A stretch of 64,000 nucleotides of DNA from Anaerolineae bacterium (GTDB lineage: Bacteria > Chloroflexota > Anaerolineae > 4572-78 > J111), in the NCBI GenBank assembly GCA_023151115.1, contig JAKLJP010000012.1:1-64000 (forward strand). The letters run 5' to 3'. Both the position numbers and the translations under genes were made by a program. Below the pieces are notes generated by a model. The model was not told the DNA's origin. It saw only the letters and a list, made by a program, of their open reading frames with translations, and did no database searches. Of this stretch, positions 58,125-64,000 are shown piece after piece; positions within the stretch are counted from its first letter, which is position 1; the number at the start of each line of letters is the position of its first letter.

Positions 58125-58332
58125 GGTTGTCTTGTACCTCGCTATTTTGTTAAAATTTTTTAACAGGGACTTAATATCCGCTTAAAATTTACTCATCTAT
58201 AAGAGCTTTAATCGATAGCAGAAATACATCGTTCAAAAATTGTTACAGCACTTTTGCTGGTGAAAGGATAGGGGAATTACAAGAGACTTCAGCCAGTTGA
58301 CCGAACCTGGCTAAGGTGTTGGTCTAATACAC

Positions 58333-58494
58333 TCAATTAGAAGCCGCCGCACCAATTCGGCGGGGCACAGAACCATCAATGGGAGCCGCTGTAGCCATAA
58401 TCCGTTCACTCACCTGACTTGCGCTTAAGCCGGGATCAACCGCTCGTACCAGGGCCGCTTGCCCCGCCACCAGCGGTGCAGCCAAAGTGCCACA
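58333..58494 (-). pseudogene. Remnant of an S8 subtilase, 3' end
   Basis: The frame codes for CGTLAAPLVAGQAALVRAVD, PGLSASQVSERIMATAAPID and a short end. This is the C-terminal part of a subtilase catalytic domain around its active serine. The motif GTSMAAP has become GTLAAP, which a three-base loss spanning the Ser and Met codons would explain, so the nucleophile is gone. Nothing upstream on the strand matches the rest of a protease. It is adjacent to and divergent from the sigma gene of a locus that ends with an intact-looking subtilase (62956). It is probably a broken relative. Confidence 0.75.
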
Positions 58495-58578
58495 TAGAGC
58501 ATGCCAAGCCACATGCCTAGACAAATAGACCCTCATCCTGTATACTGCCAACTAGAACTAGGAGCAGCCCAGGTAGAT

Positions 58579-59181
58579 ATGGACCCAAGTAATGAAGAGT
58601 TAATTCTCGGCTGTCGTCGCGGCGACGGAGCAGCCTGGGAAGCGCTGATTGAGCGCTACCAACGGCTGGTTTACAGTATCCCACGTCGGGCCGGCCTGGA
58701 CGAGGACCGTTCCGCCGAGGTGTTTCAACGGGTCTTTGGCAAGTTGGTAGAACATCTGGATCGGATCGAACAGCCAGACCGGATTGGGGCATGGCTGGCT
58801 ACCACAGCCCGGCGCGAAATGTGGCGCTTGAGTCAGCGGGAAAGCACCACCCAGCCCTTGAATGGTGGCGACGATCCCGACGACACCATCAACGAGTTGC
58901 CCGACGATGCACCGCTGCCCGACGAAGCCCTCTTACAACTGGAAGAACAGCATACCGTTCGCCTGGCGGTAGCCGCCCTGGACGAACGTTGCCACCGCTT
59001 GTTAACGTTACTCTTCTACCGGCCCGATCCCCCGCCCTACGCCGAAGTTGCAGCGGCCCTGGAAATGAGTGAGGGAAGTATTGGCCCCACCCGTATCCGC
59101 TGCTTGCAGAAATTACGTCGTCTATTGGATGGCCTGGGCGGTTTCCTGATGTATTTTTTGATTTCCAAAGCGCTCTTTTAA
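58579..59181 (+). CDS. ECF-like sigma-70 factor of the CHAT/subtilase unit
   Basis: A 200-residue sigma factor. Region 2 carries LIERYQRLVYSIPRRAGLDE and DRIGAWLATTARREMWRLSQ; region 4 carries LDERCHRLLTLLFYRPDPPP and GSIGPTRIRCLQKLRRLLDG. It is closely similar to the protein at 51982 all along its length. ATG at 58579 is chosen because the paralogue starts there; the frame is open 26 codons earlier. A zf-HC2 gene follows after 39 bases, then the TPR-CHAT gene, so sigma, anti-sigma and effectors form one unit. Activation presumably follows release by the anti-sigma protein. Confidence 0.9.
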   Translation: MDPSNEELILGCRRGDGAAWEALIERYQRLVYSIPRRAGLDEDRSAEVFQRVFGKLVEHLDRIEQPDRIGAWLATTARREMWRLSQRESTTQPLNGGDDPDDTINELPDDAPLPDEALLQLEEQHTVRLAVAALDERCHRLLTLLFYRPDPPPYAEVAAALEMSEGSIGPTRIRCLQKLRRLLDGLGGFLMYFLISKALF

Positions 59182-59220
59182 GATAGAATGATTTGATGAT
59201 AAGCTTTAAAGAGTAAGACC

Positions 59221-59817
59221 GTGAATATTTTTTCTTCTCACCTCAGCTTTGAGCGGTTGGTTGACCTGGTTGAGGGTCGCCTGTCGCCCGTCGAACATGA
59301 CCAGGCGCTAGGCCATGTCTCCACCTGTGCCCGCTGCGCCGCCGAAAAAACCTGGCTGGACCAGGTGATTGGCCTGATGCGCAGCGATACCAGTGAGGAT
59401 GCCCCGCCGGCCGTTATTACCCGCGCCCGGCGCTTATTTCAATCCCGCGCTGCCCCGATCCCAACCGGACGGCGGCGTATTTCGGCCCTGTTGCAATTTG
59501 ACAGCCTGCAACGCCCTCTGGCTTTGGGCATACGCAGCGACCAACCGGCGGCGCGGCAACTGCTGCTCAAAGCCGAAAACTTTGACCTGGATGTACGCAT
59601 TACCCCAATCCGGTCAGCCTGGCAGGTTTCGGGGCAGATCCTCGGCCTGGAGACCTCCGGCCAAGTTGAACTGCAAAGCGAGACCGCCACCGTTCAGGCT
59701 GAGTTAAACGATTTGGGTGAATTCACCCTGCCCCCCGTCCCCGCCGGAGGCTACAATTTCTTACTGCGCCTGGCCGACCTCGATGTAGACCTGCCCCCTC
59801 TATATATAGGAATATAG
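59221..59817 (+). CDS. zf-HC2 domain protein, probable anti-sigma factor
   Basis: A 198-residue protein. Residues about 5-60 have the anti-sigma zinc-finger pattern LVDLVEGRLSPVEHDQALGH, VSTCARCAAEK, with His and the CxxC pair that bind zinc in ZAS-type anti-sigma factors. No membrane helix is visible, so it is soluble. The second half (about 85-198) is strand-rich, with SGQILGLETSGQVELQSE and TLPPVPAGGYNFLLRLADLD, resembling a small Ig-like or carboxypeptidase-regulatory fold. It starts with GTG after AAGAG. The next gene begins two bases after its stop. A likely model is that the beta domain senses the CHAT partner and the finger holds the sigma factor. Confidence 0.85.
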   Translation: MNIFSSHLSFERLVDLVEGRLSPVEHDQALGHVSTCARCAAEKTWLDQVIGLMRSDTSEDAPPAVITRARRLFQSRAAPIPTGRRRISALLQFDSLQRPLALGIRSDQPAARQLLLKAENFDLDVRITPIRSAWQVSGQILGLETSGQVELQSETATVQAELNDLGEFTLPPVPAGGYNFLLRLADLDVDLPPLYIGI

Positions 59818-59818
59818 G

Positions 59819-62659
59819 GTGCAGCAAGCAGAACTGGCAGCCCTTTTAGCCGCGGCTGATGAAGCAGAGCAAACAAAATTGCTGGCCGAGTATGCTTCGC
59901 TCGCCGATACCAGGCTGGCCCAGGCGCTCAAAAAGCTGTACGACGATACCCGCAGCAGCGATCCTCCATGCGCCGCAGGCGCGGCTGCCGCGCTAACAAC
60001 CCTGGCGCAGATTGTCCAAACCCCCGAAGTGAATGCGTTGGCTGCCTGGACTGCCGGGATGGCCGCCTTGCATTTGGACGGTCAGATGGAACTGGCCCTG
60101 GCCCATCTTGACCAGGCAGCGGCAGAATTTACTTCTCTGGGACAACCTCTGACAGCGGCGGCCACGCAGGTAAGCCGGCTGCACGCTCTGGCTGTCTTGG
60201 GACGCTACGACGAGGCGCTTGAGTGTGGATTGCAAGCCCGTGATGTGTTCGTGACACACGGGGACAACCTGGCGGCCGGTAAAATCGAGCAAAATCTGGG
60301 CAATATCTACTTTCGGCGGGACGCCTATCGCCAGGCCGAACAGCTTTATCGGGCCGCCCGCGAGCGATACGTGGCCGTTGGCGATCAAATACAGTTGGCC
60401 CAAATTGACAACTGTCTGGCCTCCGCCTTAACCTGGCAGCATCAATTCCGGGCCGCGACCCAGCTCTATGAACAAGCCCTGGCTCGCGCTGAAGCAGCCG
60501 GCCTGGAAGTCACCCAGGCCGAAATTGAGAGCAACCTCGGCGGCCAGGCCATGTTCCAGGGCCGCTATGACCGGGCGCTCGACTACCTGGAACGCTCGCG
60601 CCGTCGTTACACCGCTCTGGATATGCCCCACGAAGCGGCTACCATCGAAAAAGAGTTGGCCGACGCCTACCTTGAGCTAAACCTGGCCCCGGAAGCAGCG
60701 GCAATTTATGCGCGGGTCGGCCCTCTTTTTGCCGAGTTAGGCATGCAAGCCGAACAAGCCTGGGCGCTGACTCACTACAGCCGCGCCTGTTTATTGTTAA
60801 ACCGGCTCGACGAAGCTTACACCCTCCTGGTCGAGGCTCGCGCTCTGCACGCCAATGAAGGTAACGCCATTGGCGAGGCCATGGCCGCCTTGATTGAAGC
60901 CCAGCTTTACTCTATTGAGGGTGATTACGAATGGGCAGCGTTGACTGCCGCGCAGGCCGAAGCCCCGTTTGCGGCGGCTAATGCCTGGGAGTGGCTCCTT
61001 CTGGCCCGCTGGCTGCGGGCTGAAGCCATTCGGGCTTTGGGACGAGCGCGAGAAGCCGAGCTATTGCTGGCAGCAGTTCTGCGCGAAGCCGAACGCCAAA
61101 CCCTACCCCAGGTCGCCCTGCGCTGCTACACCTCTTTGGGGCTGTTAGCGGCTACGTTGGGTAATAAAGTCCAGGCTGAAACCGCCTTTAAACAAGCTGT
61201 TACCCTAATCGAAACCTTGCGCGCCCCGCTGCCCGCCGAAGAGTTTTACACCGCCTTTATGGCCGATAAGCTCACCCCCTATACCGAACTGGCCTGCCTG
61301 TGCCTGGCCGACGGCAGCCCTGAGCGGGTTATTGAGGCGCTGGACTACGTCGAGCGGGCCAGGTCGCGGGCGTTGGTGGACATGCTGCGGGGCGTCCTGC
61401 CTTTTCGACCCAAACCACGCGATGCCTTTGAGTCCGAGTTATTGACCCGGCTGGAAGAGTTGCGTCACGAACTCAACTGGTTTTACAGTCAACTCAACCA
61501 CCTGCCGCAAGAGGATGTAATCCCCAATCCGGCCACCTTGACCGCGCTTCAGGAAGCCGCCCGTGAACGTGAAGTCGCCATTCTGGAAACAACCCGCCAG
61601 CTTCAACAGCGAGGCCAAAGCAATCTGACCCCGCTGGAACCGCTCCAGATTGAGCAGGTCCAGCAGAGCCTCGGCCCGGACACCGCCCTGGTGGAGTATT
61701 TCAGCCTGGATGGTCAATTGCTGGCCTTTCTGGTCACCAACCAACGGGTCGAAGTGGTCCGGCGACTGGGCGACGAAGCCGGGGTCGAGGCGGAGCTGAA
61801 GCAGTTGCGCTTTCAGCTTGACGCTTTGCGCTATGGGGCAGAACGGCTGCGGCCTCATCTGGCCCAACTGATCGGGCGGGTGCGTCATTATTTGAAGTCG
61901 CTTTACGATGTGTTGTTGGGGCCGCTTGAGAGCAGGCTGGGGAACCGGCGGTTGGTTATTGCCCCGCATCGCGCTTTGCATTATGTTCCGTTTCATGCCC
62001 TTTATAATGGCAGTAATTATGTTGTCGAGCGCCGCGAAGTTTGCTACACGCCAAGCGCCACAGTTTTGCAACACTGCCTGGCCCGGTCATTTCGCTCGCC
62101 GCAGCGGGCCGTCTTGCTTGGCGTGCCCGACCCGCAAGCGCCGCGTGTGCGCGATGAAGTGTCGGCCCTGGCCTCACTTTTTCCCGATGCGACTGTCCTG
62201 TTGGATCAGCAGGCTACCCTGGCTGCGCTGCGCGAGCAAGCCCCCAGCGCTGATGTGCTGCACCTGGCCTGTCACGGCCAGTTCCGGCCTGACAATCCAC
62301 TTTTCTCATCCTTACGGCTGGGCGATGGCTGGCTGACCGTGCGCGACGCTTACAACCTCGACTTGCCCGGTGGGTTGGTTACGCTCAGCGCCTGTGAGAC
62401 CGGGCTGAACGCCGTCGCGCCGGGGGATGAATTGATTGGCCTGGTCCGGGGCTTTCTCTCGGCGGGAGCGCCCTCGCTGCTGGTAAGCCTATGGACAGTA
62501 GATGATGAGTCAACCGCTACGCTGATGACCCATTTTTATACCTGCCTGCGTGCCGGCGACGGCCCCGCGGCGGCTTTGCGCCAGGCCCAATGTCAGGCGT
62601 TGAAAACCTCCCCTCATCCCTTTTTTTGGTCCCCTTTTATCCTCTTCGGCCATTGGTAA
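59819..62659 (+). CDS. TPR-CHAT caspase-like protease
   Basis: A 946-residue protein. From about 1 to 480 it is all helical with TPRs (IEQNLGNIYFRRDAYRQAEQ, LYRAARERYVAVGDQIQLAQ, IESNLGGQAMFQGRYDRALD). A linker region (about 480-640) leads to the CHAT domain at about 650-946. The catalytic dyad is present: His819 in LHLACHGQF and Cys859 in TLSACETGLN. Other landmarks are RRLVIAPHRALHYVPFHALY, GDELIGLVRGFLSAGAPSLL and SLWTVDDESTATLM. It is thus a peptidase of the caspase/separase clan. TPR-CHAT proteins often act in conflict or programmed-cell-death systems, and here the subtilase gene downstream may be its partner or target. It starts with GTG, two bases after the anti-sigma stop. Confidence 0.93.
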   Translation: MQQAELAALLAAADEAEQTKLLAEYASLADTRLAQALKKLYDDTRSSDPPCAAGAAAALTTLAQIVQTPEVNALAAWTAGMAALHLDGQMELALAHLDQAAAEFTSLGQPLTAAATQVSRLHALAVLGRYDEALECGLQARDVFVTHGDNLAAGKIEQNLGNIYFRRDAYRQAEQLYRAARERYVAVGDQIQLAQIDNCLASALTWQHQFRAATQLYEQALARAEAAGLEVTQAEIESNLGGQAMFQGRYDRALDYLERSRRRYTALDMPHEAATIEKELADAYLELNLAPEAAAIYARVGPLFAELGMQAEQAWALTHYSRACLLLNRLDEAYTLLVEARALHANEGNAIGEAMAALIEAQLYSIEGDYEWAALTAAQAEAPFAAANAWEWLLLARWLRAEAIRALGRAREAELLLAAVLREAERQTLPQVALRCYTSLGLLAATLGNKVQAETAFKQAVTLIETLRAPLPAEEFYTAFMADKLTPYTELACLCLADGSPERVIEALDYVERARSRALVDMLRGVLPFRPKPRDAFESELLTRLEELRHELNWFYSQLNHLPQEDVIPNPATLTALQEAAREREVAILETTRQLQQRGQSNLTPLEPLQIEQVQQSLGPDTALVEYFSLDGQLLAFLVTNQRVEVVRRLGDEAGVEAELKQLRFQLDALRYGAERLRPHLAQLIGRVRHYLKSLYDVLLGPLESRLGNRRLVIAPHRALHYVPFHALYNGSNYVVERREVCYTPSATVLQHCLARSFRSPQRAVLLGVPDPQAPRVRDEVSALASLFPDATVLLDQQATLAALREQAPSADVLHLACHGQFRPDNPLFSSLRLGDGWLTVRDAYNLDLPGGLVTLSACETGLNAVAPGDELIGLVRGFLSAGAPSLLVSLWTVDDESTATLMTHFYTCLRAGDGPAAALRQAQCQALKTSPHPFFWSPFILFGHW

Positions 62660-62749
62660 CAAGCAGTTTGGCCCTCTGATGTATTTTTAATTCTGCCTGC
62701 CGCTCTATTTATAGTGATACTATGGTTGCTCATAACTGCTCAGCCTTCA

Positions 62750-62854
62750 TGTCATTTCGAGGCCATAGGCCGAGAAATCTCTACAGAGCTATATTGGCTT
62801 CAGAGATTTCTCCCTTCGGCCGAAACCTGTCCTGAACCTGTCGAATAGGTGACA
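62750..62854. repeat. Palindromic repeat with TGTCA / TGACA ends
   Basis: TGTCATTTCGAGGCCATAGG and the far end CGAATAGGTGACA form the outer part, with GAGAAATCTC and GAGATTTCTC and GGCCGA/TCGGCC pairs inside. It falls between the CHAT and subtilase genes and shares the TGTCATT-CGAG start with the 14316 element. Confidence 0.65.
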
Positions 62855-62955
62855 TGCTTGAGTAGTTATGTTGCAAAATTGATACAATCCTGATGCGTTT
62901 TTGTTGCCATAAACAAAACCACTTTGGTTAAAATGATGGCCAAGGAGAACTAAAA

Positions 62956-64000
62956 ATGGAGTCTAAATGGTTTCGATCAATTGGCCGCCTGGTCAGTCTG
63001 GTCATGCTGTTGATGTTTATGATGCCGGCCGGGCCAATCCAGGCTGATGAACCAGACGGCTACCTGCCAGACGAGGTCGTATTAAAATTGGCCCAGGCTA
63101 GTGATTTACCGGCTGTGGCGGCCGACTATGGCCTCGATCCGGCGCCGTTGGATCAGTTTGGCGCGCAGCCTATCTTTCGCCTGCGCTTCGGCGATGGCGC
63201 TGATCCTCTTGACAAAGCAGCCGCCCTGGCTAACGACTCGCGGGTTGTTTACGCTGAACCGAATTTCCTCAATCAGACGCCTGAGGGGCGCAAAAAATCC
63301 TCCTGGGCCTCCGGTGATGGGGGCGGCGGAGAATACCAGGGGCAGTGGTTGGTAGACAAAATTCGCCTGCCGGCGGCGCACACAGTGACTCGCGGGGCGG
63401 GTGTTACTGTTGCTGTGCTCGACACAGGAGTGGACTCAAGCCACCCCACCCTGGCGGGACGGCTGGTAGCGGGTTATGATTTTGTAGACCTGGACAGTGA
63501 TCCCAGCGAGGTAGGGTCGCACGACCAGGATTTGGTTTATGGACATGGCACCCACGTCGCCGGCTTGGTCGCCCTGGCTGCGCCGGAAGCCAAAATTATG
63601 CCGGTCCGGGTGCTCGATCAGGCTGGCATGGGAAATATCTGGGTCTTGGCCGAAGCGCTGGCCTTTGCGGTTGACCCGGACGGCAATCCAGCCACCGACG
63701 ATGGCGCAGACGTGATAAACCTGAGCCTCGGTACCAACCGTCCCACAGAATTACTGGCCGAGATTGTGACGACAGTGACCTGCGCTAATAACAGCAATGA
63801 CGACGACGATGATGATGACGACGATAACAATAACGGTTGTCCCGCCGCCGGTGGACGGGGTGCGGTAGTTGTTGCCGCTGCGGGCAACAGTGGAACTGAT
63901 GCGCTTGAATATCCGGCGGCGGAGGGCGTCGCCGGCTCATTGGCCATCGCCGCCAGCACTCCCGCCGATACCCTGGCCGACTTTTCGACGCGAGGATCAT
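62956..64000 (+). CDS. Secreted S8 family serine peptidase, cut by the window edge
   Basis: The gene runs off the right end; 348 residues are visible. A signal peptide (LVSLVMLLMFMMPAGPIQA) and a prodomain-like part (DEVVLKLAQASDLPAVAADY, RVVYAEPNFL) come before the catalytic domain. Asp156 in VAVLDTGVDSSH, His197 in GHGTHVAGLVAL and the oxyanion Asn311 in VVVAAAGNSGT are present; the Ser lies beyond the window. A loop between Cys276 and Cys295 holds nine Asp residues in a row, flanked by Asn (ANNSNDDDD...NNNG), probably a calcium-binding insertion. AAGGAG lies nine bases before the ATG. It is last in the sigma/anti-sigma/CHAT order, after a repeat. Confidence 0.9.
   Translation, partial: MESKWFRSIGRLVSLVMLLMFMMPAGPIQADEPDGYLPDEVVLKLAQASDLPAVAADYGLDPAPLDQFGAQPIFRLRFGDGADPLDKAAALANDSRVVYAEPNFLNQTPEGRKKSSWASGDGGGGEYQGQWLVDKIRLPAAHTVTRGAGVTVAVLDTGVDSSHPTLAGRLVAGYDFVDLDSDPSEVGSHDQDLVYGHGTHVAGLVALAAPEAKIMPVRVLDQAGMGNIWVLAEALAFAVDPDGNPATDDGADVINLSLGTNRPTELLAEIVTTVTCANNSNDDDDDDDDDNNNGCPAAGGRGAVVVAAAGNSGTDALEYPAAEGVAGSLAIAASTPADTLADFSTRGS

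Noticed and set aside
1..64000. tRNA, rRNA or insertion-sequence transposase genes
   Set aside because: No cloverleaf with conserved TPsiC words, no rRNA segments and no DDE or HUH transposase frames were found by eye; short tRNA genes could still be missed.

Overview
The window looks like a piece of a Chloroflexota chromosome, probably Anaerolineae or a relative. This is an inference. It rests on a BTAD/NB-ARC/TPR regulator, nSTAND and SIR2 conflict proteins, CHAT-TPR proteins, secreted proteins with long Thr-Pro-rich (TATPTNTP-like) linkers, a C-terminal YLPVIRK-type tail, moderately high GC and very many palindromic intergenic repeats. No rRNA, tRNA, CRISPR array or intact transposase was seen.

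Layout. 0-6 kb: a GntR/FCD repressor with a candidate operator, a large AfsR-like regulator and a methyltransferase. 5.9-6.7 kb: a repeat island. 6.7-10 kb: an acyl-CoA dehydrogenase with both electron-transfer-flavoprotein subunits. 10-14.3 kb: two overlapping genes, a SIR2-domain protein and an nSTAND ATPase that continues through a membrane segment into a protease-like and a glycosidase-like region. This is the best candidate for an undescribed system. 14.4-21.3 kb: a CocE-type hydrolase, an ABC transporter pair, an SRPBCC protein, a decayed GlcG/HbpS gene and a DUF4180 protein. 21.4-36.8 kb: one 15.4-kb gene for a secreted protein of about 5,128 residues, built from beta-helix, Ig-like and DNRLRE modules. 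37-47 kb: two copies of a small Cys-rich gene, each followed by the same inverted-repeat block and then a large secreted protein, with an HTTM membrane protein, a TolB-like propeller, an ECF sigma and a candidate anti-sigma between them. 47-52 kb: an atypical OmpR-type regulator and a NarL-type two-component pair. 52-58 kb: an ECF sigma, a secreted beta-helix-like protein, glycerate kinase, a CheY-like protein and an SLC13 transporter fused to a propeller. 58-64 kb: an ECF sigma, a zf-HC2 anti-sigma, a TPR-CHAT protein and a subtilase cut by the window edge, next to the remnant of another subtilase.

How the genes fit together. Acyl-CoA dehydrogenase and EtfAB form an electron-transfer unit for acyl-CoA oxidation. 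Two regions pair sigma and anti-sigma factors with secreted proteases or beta-propellers, which suggests envelope-responsive regulation. The SIR2/nSTAND pair and the CHAT/subtilase unit both look like sensor-effector conflict systems. At least five recurring or palindromic repeat types sit between genes, and two palindromes lie in frame inside coding sequences.
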